Source: Candidatus Desulfobacula maris (GTDB lineage Bacteria; Desulfobacterota; Desulfobacteria; Desulfobacterales; Desulfobacteraceae). From it: a stretch of DNA of 39,346 bases. Within the stretch, counting starts at the first letter, position 1; every line of letters starts with the position of its first letter. The notes under the pieces were generated by a model. That model saw only the letters and a program-made list of their open reading frames with translations, was not told where the DNA came from and did not search any database. The translations under genes were made by a program, and so were the position numbers. Location of the stretch: positions 1-39,346 of the forward strand of contig JACNHV010000196.1 of the NCBI GenBank assembly GCA_014383445.1, in the 5' to 3' direction. Shown in pieces: positions 8,007-16,567 of the stretch.

Positions 8007-8173
8007 TATTTAGTGCCTGAACAAAAACCTTGTTCAGGCATGGGTTTAAGTTTTAGGTTTTAAGTTTTAACCTAAATCCTAAAACTTAAAACCTAAAACA
8101 ATCTCGAATAGTTACAAGTCTCTAACCAAAATTGAAAAACTATATTTCTAGTTTTTCGTTCAGGCACTATTTA
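8007..8173. mobile_element. MITE-like element with terminal inverted repeats and TATTTA flanking repeat
   Basis: The left end TAGTGCCTGAACAAAAAC (8011-8028) and the right end GTTTTTCGTTCAGGCACTA (8151-8169) are inverted repeats; the core is GTGCCTGAAC (8013-8022) against GTTCAGGCAC (8158-8167). The hexamer TATTTA occurs directly outside both ends (8007-8012 and 8168-8173), consistent with a target-site duplication. The inside is all palindrome: TGCCTGAACA/TGTTCAGGCA (8014-8040), a perfect 20 bp stem (8050-8099), and GAAAAACTA/TAGTTTTTC (8134-8157). There is no coding capacity. Removing one copy of the hexamer plus the element gives AAA TAA at the end of the upstream ATP-grasp gene and 19 bases to the PP-loop start, strong evidence of insertion into an operon. 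Confidence 0.75.
8050..8099. repeat. perfect 20 bp inverted repeat built of GTTTTAR heptads
   Basis: GTTTTAGGTTTTAAGTTTTA (8050-8069) is exactly reverse-complementary to 8080-8099, with a 10-base loop. Each arm is made of 7-base units of the form GTTTTAG/GTTTTAA. It forms the centre of the MITE-like element. In architecture, though not in base sequence, it resembles the heptad hairpin at 20055-20149. Confidence 0.85.
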
Positions 8174-9048
8174 GCACAGGTTGATGTAACATAGTCCAAC
8201 ATCTGCTTTGCAATATCCTTTCCCGTTGCCGCTTCAAGTCCTTTGAACCCAGGTGAATAATTCACTTCGATTATCAAGGGAGGGCAATCTTTTTCAACAA
8301 TAATATCAATGCCGGCAATTTCAAGATGACATGCTTTTGCGGCTTTAAGGGCAATTGAGGCACAGGATTCTGTCACTTCAACAGGACTGGCATGTCCTTT
8401 CTGGTGAATATTGGCTCTGAAATCCTGATAATCCGGCACAAGCGCCATGGCACCAGCTATTTTTCCGCCTATCACCAGCACCCTGATATCCGTACGTTCC
8501 TGTGGTGGAATAAACTGCTGGACAACAAGGCCTTTTTTGGCCTTAAGATTCTGGGTTAAAAAAGTCTGGGCTTCCATCTGACTATTGACCTTGATAACCC
8601 CATCCCCGCCCATTCCATCCACCTGCTTGACCACTACTGGAAATCCGCCCAATTGTTTCACCGCCAGTAAAAAAGATTCCTGTCTGGTGATAAAGAGTGT
8701 TGACGGGACAGGCAGACCTGATGAGACAAGGGTCTGAAGGGTGATAAATTGATTTCTGGCAATGGTAACGCCTTTAAGGCTGTTCACCAGGGGTGTGCCT
8801 GATTGCATAAACTGGCGCAAAAGGACCAGTCCATAATCCCCCATGGGAGATCCCTGCCGGGGCATGATGACATCCAGTTCTTTGTATATCTTTTCAATAA
8901 AAAATTCAAACCGGCTGTCTTTCAAAGAACATAAGATATCATAGGGGTTGATCAGAATGATCTCATTGCCTGAAGCTTCAGCCGCCTGTTTAAGGCGCAT
9001 GTTGGGATGAAAAGAAAAATCATTGACGGTTAGAACACCAATATTCAT
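8167..9048 (-). CDS. RimK-like ATP-grasp ligase
   Basis: This 293-residue protein belongs to the ATP-grasp superfamily, near RimK/alpha-glutamate ligases. MPRQGSP and DYGLVLLRQF occur near residues 82-102. The nucleotide-binding segment PVVVKQVDGMGGDGVIKV is near residues 138-155, DIRVLVIGG near 193, and the metal-binding end IIEVNYSPGF near 266. These enzymes join a carboxylate to an amine through an acyl-phosphate, often adding amino acids to a peptide or cofactor. Its start overlaps the stop of the GNAT fusion gene by four bases (ATGA), so the two are co-translated. The TAG stop is formed at the border of the MITE-like element; without the element the gene would end one base later in TAA. 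With the GshB-like gene across the divergent promoter, it supplies a second peptide-bond-forming activity to the cluster. The substrate is unknown. Confidence 0.87.
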   Translation of the reverse strand: MNIGVLTVNDFSFHPNMRLKQAAEASGNEIILINPYDILCSLKDSRFEFFIEKIYKELDVIMPRQGSPMGDYGLVLLRQFMQSGTPLVNSLKGVTIARNQFITLQTLVSSGLPVPSTLFITRQESFLLAVKQLGGFPVVVKQVDGMGGDGVIKVNSQMEAQTFLTQNLKAKKGLVVQQFIPPQERTDIRVLVIGGKIAGAMALVPDYQDFRANIHQKGHASPVEVTESCASIALKAAKACHLEIAGIDIIVEKDCPPLIIEVNYSPGFKGLEAATGKDIAKQMLDYVTSTCAK

Positions 9049-10859
9049 AATTTAAGTTCCCAGTCTTTTTCAATCATATTCTCGGGCATCCATATACCCA
9101 GTTTTTTGCCAACCTTTTCACTATAATACACAGCAATTTTTTTTGTTTTATTTTTTTTAGCGATCTTATGGGTGGCAGTATTGTCTTCACTGATAATAGA
9201 AAAAATCTTAAATTGTCCCGCTCTTTTTGTAAGCCCTTCCAATAGCCTGGAACCCACACCAAGCGCTCTGTATTCAGGTCTGACAGAGGTGTAGCCTCTT
9301 TCAACAAAATGATTAAAATCAAGTCCTGTAATGGTATTGAGTCTTTGGATAAACTCCTCTCTTGGATGCTTCAGGCTGGAATTGCCGACAATGATACCGT
9401 TTTCCTCTGCATATCCGATTAAATAGGCTCTTTCAAGGTTATACCGTACATATGCTGTATCCACAGATCCGCCAGCTTCCACCATTGCACAGATCTCATC
9501 TAAAAAACCCGGTAACAGCTCATCTGGTTTTCTAAAGTGAAAAGTGATACTGGTTCCCAATGAAATAAGGGTTTCATTGACCCGGTCTGCTCTCAGGCAG
9601 AATAGATTTTTTTTCCCATGAAACTTTAAATAAAGTAAAAGATGCGCAGGATCTGACAAAAATTTCCAGAAAGGTTCACCCGTCAGCTGTTTTACACCTG
9701 AATAGGCTTTCAAAGAAGGATCCATGCCAGTGAGATCTGATTTGCCATCTGACCCGTTGCCAATTAAATTTTCATAGGAATGGGCGATATTGGGATTTAA
9801 TGATATAAACCTGAGCCAATCGTTTTTTATGGCGCTACAGGTATGGTCTGTTAAGTTTACATGATTCCAGACACCTTGTTTGGAAAGATCCCATAATTTT
9901 TTTATCTTTGATGGTTCTTTTTTTTCAAGGCTTTTCCATTGGATCAAAGTCGTTCCCGAGGAAAAAAGGTTTTGGTATTCATTTTCTGCATACGTCTTGT
10001 CCAGGTCTTCCATATCCGCATGGACACCAAAAAAAAGTCCGGGAAGTTCCTTTTTTTTCAAAAAGAATTCAAAAGAGGAAAGCTGATTCTCAAAAAGGAA
10101 TCCTTTTGCTCCGTATTTTTCTTTTAATTTTGCCACAAAATCCCAGAAAAAAAACATATCCTTAAAAATACAGGTTTGAAGCGGCAGTATCAATTCCGGT
10201 GTCAGGTATTCTTTCAAGGGGAACATGGAAAAATCCGGTTCAACATGTGTATCTTGATTTTTACGTTTCCAGGTAGTGTTTATCCATTTTAAAAAAAGCG
10301 GCAGGTTTTGCAGAGAAAAACGGTGATCTGCAGCAGGGGTGTTATTTCCTCCATGATTATTGTTCTGCAGAACAATTGTCTGTATTTCAGGAAAAATACG
10401 TTTTATATAGTGAATAATTGTATTTGCTCCGGAAACCTGAGTTTCAGAGTCCAGAGCAAGGATGACCACCTTTGGAAGGACTTGTTTCAGCATCAAGTCG
10501 AGTTTTTCATGACAGAACGAAATCAAAAGCGGGTTTTGACTTTCATCAATAACACTGCCGGACAGAAAACTCCATCTGATCCTGGAGGGATAAAAAGCAG
10601 CAGAGTACAACAATAATAAATCATCTATCTGGTTTCTGGTTATAAGATATTTTTCAGGATCATAAAATGATTCTGACTTGAAGAAATCTATCACCTTTTT
10701 TGAAAAAATATGATCCACAAAAAACTCAAGGTTGGCATCGTATATTATAGTATTAATGGCTTCACGCAAAAAACATCCAGCTGCAAAGGCGCCGGTAGAA
10801 GATGGAATGGCAGGGCTTGTAAACGGCGGGGTGACGATCAGGACAGTTTTTTTATTCAT
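9045..10859 (-). CDS. pseudo-radical-SAM (B12-binding-like) protein fused to a GNAT acetyltransferase
   Basis: The ~604-residue protein has an N-terminus (VLIVTPPFTSPAIPSSTGAF, then YDANLEFF) like that of B12-binding-domain radical SAM enzymes. Around residues 200-260 it carries the family-like stretch FPLKEYLTPELILPLQT and later YGAKGFLFE. The segment between, where the Cx4Cx2C cluster motif normally sits, is missing, so it should not bind the catalytic [4Fe-4S] cluster. The last ~90 residues form a GNAT domain with acetyl-CoA loop RPEYRALGVGSRLLEGL. I infer an N-acyltransferase riding on an inactivated radical-SAM scaffold. An upstream in-frame start at 11000 is rejected because it would lie upstream of the predicted promoter and inside the divergent gene. 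ATG 10868 and 10886 are other options. The gene is first in the leftward operon. Confidence 0.7.
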   Translation of the reverse strand: MNKKTVLIVTPPFTSPAIPSSTGAFAAGCFLREAINTIIYDANLEFFVDHIFSKKVIDFFKSESFYDPEKYLITRNQIDDLLLLYSAAFYPSRIRWSFLSGSVIDESQNPLLISFCHEKLDLMLKQVLPKVVILALDSETQVSGANTIIHYIKRIFPEIQTIVLQNNNHGGNNTPAADHRFSLQNLPLFLKWINTTWKRKNQDTHVEPDFSMFPLKEYLTPELILPLQTCIFKDMFFFWDFVAKLKEKYGAKGFLFENQLSSFEFFLKKKELPGLFFGVHADMEDLDKTYAENEYQNLFSSGTTLIQWKSLEKKEPSKIKKLWDLSKQGVWNHVNLTDHTCSAIKNDWLRFISLNPNIAHSYENLIGNGSDGKSDLTGMDPSLKAYSGVKQLTGEPFWKFLSDPAHLLLYLKFHGKKNLFCLRADRVNETLISLGTSITFHFRKPDELLPGFLDEICAMVEAGGSVDTAYVRYNLERAYLIGYAEENGIIVGNSSLKHPREEFIQRLNTITGLDFNHFVERGYTSVRPEYRALGVGSRLLEGLTKRAGQFKIFSIISEDNTATHKIAKKNKTKKIAVYYSEKVGKKLGIWMPENMIEKDWELKL

Positions 10860-10906
10860 GGCTTTCATTGTTTTGTTATGATACATTATTAATCTTAAAC
10901 TTTTAA

Positions 10907-10935
10907 TATATATAGTACTGGGAGGATTTAAACAA
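10907..10935 (-). promoter_or_regulatory. candidate leftward promoter in the divergent region
   Basis: On the - strand, TTGTTT (10935-10930) is followed after 17 bases by TATATA (10912-10907), placing the transcription start near 10900. The only gene-free stretch shared by the leftward and rightward operons is ~75 bp (10869-10941), so both promoters must lie here. The rightward -10 could be TATAGT at 10911-10916, but its -35 is poor. Overlapping divergent promoters would allow coordinated control. Confidence 0.4.
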
Positions 10936-10941
10936 GCAATC

Positions 10942-11916
10942 ATGAAAATTGCCTTTTTAATGGACAATCTAAGAAAGATCAATCCGGTATTGGAAACCAC
11001 AAGTTATCTGATGTATGAATGCAACCAGAGGGGACATACAGTGTTTTTTCTGGAACCCCACGATGTCTATATCCGTGGAAATGAAGTTGTTGCAAGGATG
11101 CGAAATATATCAGTAAAACCTGGCCTTACCATTAATGATTACTGGCAGGTATTGATTGAATGCCTGAACAAGGATGACCTGATATTTGAAACCATTACAG
11201 ATCTGGATGCCCTGTTTTTACGAAAAGACCCCCCCATAAGTTATCAGGTCATGGAATTCTTAGGTCCCGTCAGCGACAAGATTTTCATGGTCAACGATAC
11301 AATGGGACAAATAAAGGGTAATAGTAAGGTCTACGCATTGAACTTCCCAGATATTATTCCTGAAACGCATATTTCCAGAGATCCCTACAGAATTAGAAAA
11401 ATCATTGATACTTTTGGCGGAGACATGGTTATAAAACCCCTTCAGGGACACGGAGGACACGGCGTGATCAAGGTGAGCAACCGGGATCAGGAAAATCTGA
11501 ATTCATTGATCAATTATTATATTGATTCAAGCAAACCCTATCCGGAACGTCACCCTACCCTGGTTCAGGAATATTTAGAAAGTGTCAAATATAATGGGGA
11601 TGTCAGAATTCTGCTCTTAAACGGGGAGATATTAGGGGCAATGGGCAGAAAATCGCTCTATGGTGACTTCAGGACAAATGTCCATGCCGGTGCAAAGGTA
11701 TTTAAACATGAAATCACCCACAAAGAACGGGAAATATGTGCAACCTTGAAAGATCAATTAATAAAGGATGGCTTGTATTTTGTCGGGATTGATATTATCG
11801 GTGACAAACTTGTTGAGATTAACTGCGTCAGCCCCGGAGGCATACCCCGGATCAATCAATTGGATAACGTAAAACTGGAAGTCAAGGTCATTGATTTTAT
11901 TGAGCAGCAGATTTAA
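10942..11916 (+). CDS. glutathione synthetase-like (GshB family) ATP-grasp peptide ligase
   Basis: The 324-residue product follows E. coli GshB over its length. It has MKIAFLMD at the N-terminus, FLRKDPP near residue 92, DMVIKPLQGHGGHGV near 157, QEYLESVKYNGDVRILL near 208, and the metal/ATP end FVGIDIIGDKLVEINCVSP near 285. GshB joins gamma-glutamylcysteine and glycine. Here no gshA is nearby, and the segment after EIN (CVSPGGIPRINQLD) differs from E. coli's, so a different dipeptide or tripeptide product is possible. The ribosome-binding site GGGAGG (10920-10925) is 16 bases from ATG, unusually far. This is the first gene of the rightward operon, 12 bp before the transporter lipoprotein gene, tying the ligase product to the peptide transporter. 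Confidence 0.87.
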   Translation: MKIAFLMDNLRKINPVLETTSYLMYECNQRGHTVFFLEPHDVYIRGNEVVARMRNISVKPGLTINDYWQVLIECLNKDDLIFETITDLDALFLRKDPPISYQVMEFLGPVSDKIFMVNDTMGQIKGNSKVYALNFPDIIPETHISRDPYRIRKIIDTFGGDMVIKPLQGHGGHGVIKVSNRDQENLNSLINYYIDSSKPYPERHPTLVQEYLESVKYNGDVRILLLNGEILGAMGRKSLYGDFRTNVHAGAKVFKHEITHKEREICATLKDQLIKDGLYFVGIDIIGDKLVEINCVSPGGIPRINQLDNVKLEVKVIDFIEQQI

Positions 11917-11928
11917 AGGTCCGGCAAA

Positions 11929-13701
11929 ATGAGCTTCAAAAAGAATCTGGATAGATTATTTAAAAGCAATTTAAAACGAGTCTTATTTACCGGGCTTTTG
12001 ATATTAATTTTAGGCATGGTTTTATCCTGTCAGAAAAAAGAGGAAGAAGCACTGCTTAAAATAGGGTTGCCTGAAGAGCCCAAGTCATTTAATGTGTGGT
12101 TGGCAAGTGATAGCAACTCACGTAAAATTCTATCCCAGATTTACCAGCCTTTATATACTCGAGATCCCAAAACATTAAAAATAATCCCCTGGCTTGCCCA
12201 AAAAGACCCTGTCTTTAATAAAGAAGAGCTGTCTTATACAATAAAATTAAGGCCTGCAAAATGGTCTGATGGAACCGACTTTACATCTGATGATGTTGTA
12301 TTTACCAGAAAATTGTTTCTTGATTTTCAAATTCCCGGGTATGCCAGTAAATGGAAGGTGATAAAAAAACTTGATGTCATTGATGAACACACACTTATTT
12401 TCTATTTAAAAGAGCCATCTGCAATTTTCCTTTCCCGGGTATTAACCACTCCCATTGTATCAAAAAAAGAATGGGAACAAATTGCAGCCAATGCCAAAAA
12501 AACAGAAAAACCTTTACGTACCCTGCAGAACCATGTCATTGAAAAACCGCTGGGTACAGGCCCTTTTATGCTGGCTGAATACAAAAAAGGGGCCTATGTT
12601 TACATGAAAAAGAACCCTTATTTTTTTGGTACGGGGAAAAAAATTGGCGATTATATTCTCGGACCTTATGTGGACAGCATCCTTTTTAAAATATACGGGA
12701 CCAGTGATGTTGCAATACTGGCCCTTAAAAAGGGTGATATCGATATGTTCTGGTGGGAAATCCAGCCCGGGTACATAAAAGATCTTGAAGCACAACCAGA
12801 TATTGAAGTATTTCTGAATGAAAAAAACGCTTTGTATTTCCTGGGGTTTAACCTGAGAAAACCACCCTTTGATGATAAAATGTTACGACAGGCCATAGCC
12901 ACCCTTATTAACAAAGAATTCATTCTTACAAGAATTCTTCAAAATTATGGCTCGCCCATGCACTCTATTATACCATCTGGAAATACCTTCTGGTACAATC
13001 CCGATGTCCGCCGATATGATGTGGGGCAAAAAGATGAAGACCGATTCAAAACAGCCCATGAGATGCTTAAAAAAGCAGGTTATACATGGGATAAAGAACC
13101 TGTGATATCAGATAATGGCATTGTTGAGGGGCAGGGAATTCGTCTTCCCGATGGAAAACCAATGGATAATTTTGTAATCCTTACACCCCCTGCTGATTAT
13201 GATCCCAAAAGGGCCTTTGCCGGTATGATGATCCAGGAATGGCTCAGAAAAATAGGCATGCCCGCCTTTGCAAGACCCATGTCCTTTAACTCACTATTGG
13301 ACAGGGTAAAAGGAAAACATGATTTTGATGCCTTTATTTTAGGCTATGGCAAGCTTAATCTTGATCCAGACTATCTAAGGACATTTTTCGATTCAAAAAA
13401 TGATAAACCCAGGGGCTGGAACATGAGCGGATACAACAATCCTGATTTTGATAAGATTGCTAAAAAGCAGCTTAGTATTATTGATGAAGAAGAACGGAAA
13501 AAATTGATCTGGGAAATGCAGGAAATTCTCATGGAGGATATCCCATATATCCCTTTATATAATCCCCATATTTTAGAAGCTGTTTCCAAAAAAAGATTTG
13601 AAGGATGGGTTGAAGAAGTAGACGGTATAGGCAATATCTGGTCACTATGCATGGTAAAGAAAAATAATGGATATTCTAACAACATGGATAAAGGTAAATG
13701 A
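11929..13701 (+). CDS. peptide ABC transporter substrate-binding lipoprotein (SBP family 5)
   Basis: A 590-residue extracytoplasmic solute-binding protein of the DppA/OppA/NikA family. The N-terminus has a hydrophobic signal and lipobox GMVLSC (cysteine near residue 35), so it should be lipid-anchored facing the periplasm. Family features include LKIGLPEEPKSFNVW, LRPAKWSDGTDFTSDDVVFT, PLGTGPFMLAEYKKG near residue 204, RQAIATLINKE near 321, and a C-terminal YIPLYNP. The family captures di- and oligopeptides, nickel complexes or opine-like compounds, and the ligand cannot be read from sequence. The gene overlaps the first permease by four bases (ATGA) and follows the GshB-like ligase with an AAAGG ribosome-binding site. 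I infer that the ligand is the product, precursor or metal complex of this cluster's peptide. Confidence 0.92.
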   Translation: MSFKKNLDRLFKSNLKRVLFTGLLILILGMVLSCQKKEEEALLKIGLPEEPKSFNVWLASDSNSRKILSQIYQPLYTRDPKTLKIIPWLAQKDPVFNKEELSYTIKLRPAKWSDGTDFTSDDVVFTRKLFLDFQIPGYASKWKVIKKLDVIDEHTLIFYLKEPSAIFLSRVLTTPIVSKKEWEQIAANAKKTEKPLRTLQNHVIEKPLGTGPFMLAEYKKGAYVYMKKNPYFFGTGKKIGDYILGPYVDSILFKIYGTSDVAILALKKGDIDMFWWEIQPGYIKDLEAQPDIEVFLNEKNALYFLGFNLRKPPFDDKMLRQAIATLINKEFILTRILQNYGSPMHSIIPSGNTFWYNPDVRRYDVGQKDEDRFKTAHEMLKKAGYTWDKEPVISDNGIVEGQGIRLPDGKPMDNFVILTPPADYDPKRAFAGMMIQEWLRKIGMPAFARPMSFNSLLDRVKGKHDFDAFILGYGKLNLDPDYLRTFFDSKNDKPRGWNMSGYNNPDFDKIAKKQLSIIDEEERKKLIWEMQEILMEDIPYIPLYNPHILEAVSKKRFEGWVEEVDGIGNIWSLCMVKKNNGYSNNMDKGK

Positions 13702-14672
13702 AAACAAAAAAAATTATTTTCAATAAATTGATTGAAATAACCATCCTTTTCTTTATTATCCTGACGGTTTTGTTTTTCCTTTTCCGGGCCGCTCCCGGTG
13801 ATCCTGTCTCAAGAATGGTTGACCCAACACTGACTCCCGAGGATATCCAGCTTCTCATCGCACAGATGGGGCTTGATGAACCTGCGTGGAAACAATATAT
13901 AATTTATATAAAAAATTTTTTTTCGGGCAATCTGGGCCATTCTTTTCATTATGGAGAACCCGTCAGCAATATAATACTGGACAGAATGCCCTGCACCATT
14001 CTTCTTTTTACCACATCCACGCTTTTAGCCGCATTTGCGGGAGTATTTTTAGGCAAAATCGCAGCCTGGAAAAAGGGATCAGCAATTGATAATGTTTTAT
14101 CAATAGGCGCCCTTCTCTGTCATACCCTTTTTATCCCATGGTTTGCCCTGCTTGTTTTATGGGCTTTTGCCTATAAGCTTGGCTGGTTTCCTCTGGGTGG
14201 AATTATTTCCCCGGAATTATGGATCAATGATACATCTTTTTTTATAAAAATGCTGGATGTGTTGCACCATATGTTTTTGCCTTTGTTAACACTTTTTTTC
14301 ATTCACCTTGGCTCCTACCTTTTACTCATGCGATCCAGTATGCTGGGTGTATTAAAAGAAGAATATATTATTACGGCAAGGGCAAAAGGCCTTTCCGACA
14401 AGGTAATACGAAATAAACACGCTGCCAGGAATGCTGCACTGCCCGTAATTACCAGCGTAGGCTTAAGTCTTGCTTTTTCCATAAATGGCGGCGCTTTAAC
14501 AGAACAGATTTTTACCTGGCCAGGCATAGGCAGAGAGCTTATTTTTGCCGTAAGCAACAATGACTATCCTCTTGCCCAGGCCTGTTTTTTACTGATAACG
14601 GCTGTGGTGCTTATCGCCAACCTGATTGTGGATCTCTTGTATGCATATATGGACCCGAGGATCAGCTACTGA
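13698..14672 (+). CDS. peptide ABC transporter permease, DppB/OppB type
   Basis: A 324-residue inner-membrane permease with about six membrane segments. It has the classic N-terminal feature of this subunit, FLFRAAPGDPVSRMVDPTLT near residues 28-47, and the cytoplasmic EAA-type loop near YIITARAKGLSDKVIRNKHA (residues ~223-242) that contacts the ATPase. It pairs with the next gene to form the transmembrane channel of a PepT-family importer. The start overlaps the binding-protein stop (ATGA) and the stop overlaps the next start (TGATG), so the subunits are translationally coupled. The loop between helices carrying the HMFLPLLTLFFIHLG segment also matches the family. Import direction is inferred from the partner binding protein. 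Confidence 0.92.
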   Translation: MKTKKIIFNKLIEITILFFIILTVLFFLFRAAPGDPVSRMVDPTLTPEDIQLLIAQMGLDEPAWKQYIIYIKNFFSGNLGHSFHYGEPVSNIILDRMPCTILLFTTSTLLAAFAGVFLGKIAAWKKGSAIDNVLSIGALLCHTLFIPWFALLVLWAFAYKLGWFPLGGIISPELWINDTSFFIKMLDVLHHMFLPLLTLFFIHLGSYLLLMRSSMLGVLKEEYIITARAKGLSDKVIRNKHAARNAALPVITSVGLSLAFSINGGALTEQIFTWPGIGRELIFAVSNNDYPLAQACFLLITAVVLIANLIVDLLYAYMDPRISY

Positions 14673-15589
14673 TGAAAAAAATAGAAAAAAAACCAGAGCA
14701 TAGAAATCATTATATCGAGAGATTTACAAAATCCTGGGCCATATTTATAAAAAACCCCATGGGAAAAACAGGCCTTATTATTTTATCGGCTTTCATGCTC
14801 ATGGCCATTGCAAGTTTTTTCGTTCCGCTTTTAGGTCCTGTTTATCACCCCATGACAGGTGCTGATCCAAACATAACATATTCAACCGGCCCCAGTCTTC
14901 AGCACTGGCTTGGAACGGATTTTATTGGAAGAGATCTTTTTGTGCAACTGCTGGAAGGTGCGAAAGTTGCCTTCATTGTAGGTCTTTCCTGTGCCTTCAT
15001 AAGTGTTGTTCTTGGCACTGCAATAGGGATGATATCCGGATATGCAGGCGGAATAGTTGACACAATCCTCATGAGGATCGCTGATATATTCATGGTGCTG
15101 CCTTCCCTTGTAATTCTTCTGATCCTGGCCTCATTATGGGAGTTGAGTATCTGGGTCATTATTTTTATCATTGCAATCATGAGATGGCCATCTGTATCAC
15201 GAATTATCCGTTCCCAGACCCTGTCTTTGAAATCAAGGCCGTTTATTGAAGCCTCCAGAGTAGCGGGTGCATCGAATTTCAGAATCATTTTTAAACATAT
15301 TATGCCCAATGTTCTTCCATTGGCATTCTTGTATATGACATTCAGGGTAACATCAGCCATACTGGTAGAAGCAGCCCTGTCTTTTTTGGGATTTGGCGAT
15401 CCAGGACAGGTCAGCTGGGGCATGATGCTTCAATGGGTTTGGAGCTCAGGCCATATGTTCCAGGCACCATACTGGCTTTTACCTCCTGGTATTTGCATCT
15501 CTTTGCTGACCCTATCATTTTACATGCTGGGCCGTGCAATGGATGAAGTTCTTGATCCAAGACTCAGGAAGGAAGAAGAGGAAGAATAA
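14672..15589 (+). CDS. peptide ABC transporter permease, DppC/OppC type
   Basis: The second permease subunit, 305 residues. A short cytoplasmic N-terminus is followed by the first helix and the family motif LGTDFIGRDLFVQLLEGAKV near residues 84-103. The EAA loop follows in FIEASRVAGASNFRIIFKHIMPN near 190-212, and the C-terminus ends in DEVLDPRLR as in most DppC proteins. It forms a heterodimer with the preceding permease. It abuts the first ATPase gene with no intergenic base (TAA then ATG). Nothing appears broken or unusual. The ligand is set mainly by the binding protein, so specificity cannot be predicted here. Confidence 0.92.
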   Translation: MKKIEKKPEHRNHYIERFTKSWAIFIKNPMGKTGLIILSAFMLMAIASFFVPLLGPVYHPMTGADPNITYSTGPSLQHWLGTDFIGRDLFVQLLEGAKVAFIVGLSCAFISVVLGTAIGMISGYAGGIVDTILMRIADIFMVLPSLVILLILASLWELSIWVIIFIIAIMRWPSVSRIIRSQTLSLKSRPFIEASRVAGASNFRIIFKHIMPNVLPLAFLYMTFRVTSAILVEAALSFLGFGDPGQVSWGMMLQWVWSSGHMFQAPYWLLPPGICISLLTLSFYMLGRAMDEVLDPRLRKEEEEE

Positions 15590-16567
15590 ATGGCATTACT
15601 AAAGGTTGAAAATTTAAGTGTCGGCTATAAAAGCAAAAAAGGCATGGTTAATGCTGTCAATAACATATCCTTTTCAATAGAACAAGGCCGATCTCTGGGA
15701 TTTGTTGGAGAATCCGGATGTGGAAAAACCACAATTGGAATGACACTTATGGGTCTTTTGCCTGAAAATGCTTCCATTCTTAAGGGAGACATCATTTTTA
15801 ACGGCAATAACCTTGCCAGCTTTAATGATGAAAAATGGAGGGCGTTCCGAGGCAAAGAAATTTCCATGATATTCCAGGCTGCAATGAATGCCTTGAATCC
15901 GGTCATCCGGGTGGATGAACAGATTGCAGAAGTGATACAGATCCATAATCCTGCGATGTCTAAATCAGATGTTTCCAACCAGGTAAAAAAAATATTCAGC
16001 CTGGTTGAAATTCCTGAAGATCGTTTAAGAGATTTTCCCCATCAATACAGTGGCGGCATGAAACAAAGAGCCATTATCGCCATGGCGCTTGCATGCGCCC
16101 CAAAACTGATTATAGCTGATGAGCCTACAACAGCCCTGGATGTAATTGTCCAGGACCAGATCTTAAAAGAGATCAAAAAGATTCAAAAAGCCTTGAATAC
16201 CAGTGTTATTTTTATTTCCCATGATATTGCCGTGGTTGCAGATGTCTGCAAAGACATCTGTGTCATGTATGGCGGACACATAGTGGAAAAAGGCACTAGA
16301 GAAGAGGTGTTTAAATCTCCGCGACACCCTTATACCAAAACTCTATTGGGATCATACCTGACGTTGGACTCATATGAAGATATCAATGTTCCTGAGATAC
16401 GTGAAGCTCCTGATTTGATTACAATGACAGGAGGATGCCGTTTCTCAGCCAATTGTAATTGCAAATCTCAAAAGTGCCAATGCCAAACCCCTGAATGGGT
16501 GAACCTTTCTTCAACACATCAGGCTCTTTGTTTCGAAGAGTTATTAAATAAGGACAAAAATGACTGA
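15590..16567 (+). CDS. peptide ABC transporter ATPase, DppD/OppD type
   Basis: A 325-residue ATP-binding subunit. It has Walker A GESGCGKTT (residues ~41-49), Q-loop IFQAAMNALNP near 93, signature YSGGMKQR near 152, Walker B LIIADEPTTALD near 173, and a switch histidine in FISHD. The C-terminal extension typical of DppD/OppD holds four or more cysteines (GCRFSANCNCKSQKCQC), matching the region that binds an Fe-S cluster in some family members; this version is unusually Cys-dense. It energises uptake with the next gene's product, whose start overlaps this stop by eight bases. Confidence 0.92.
   Translation: MALLKVENLSVGYKSKKGMVNAVNNISFSIEQGRSLGFVGESGCGKTTIGMTLMGLLPENASILKGDIIFNGNNLASFNDEKWRAFRGKEISMIFQAAMNALNPVIRVDEQIAEVIQIHNPAMSKSDVSNQVKKIFSLVEIPEDRLRDFPHQYSGGMKQRAIIAMALACAPKLIIADEPTTALDVIVQDQILKEIKKIQKALNTSVIFISHDIAVVADVCKDICVMYGGHIVEKGTREEVFKSPRHPYTKTLLGSYLTLDSYEDINVPEIREAPDLITMTGGCRFSANCNCKSQKCQCQTPEWVNLSSTHQALCFEELLNKDKND

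Noticed and set aside
8050-8099. CRISPR-like repeats
   Set aside because: The repeats are inverted, contiguous 7-mers with no spacers; there are no cas genes.
9074-9322. 82-codon ORF on the - strand
   Set aside because: It is a shifted-frame shadow of the GNAT domain coding region.
10860-11000. Extended N-terminus of the GNAT fusion starting at 11000
   Set aside because: It would overlap the divergent GshB-like gene and lie upstream of the predicted leftward promoter; the family-like sequence begins at MNKKTVLIV.
14899-15423. 174-codon antisense ORF
   Set aside because: It lies wholly opposite the DppC-like permease gene, with no family-like motif and no ribosome-binding site.
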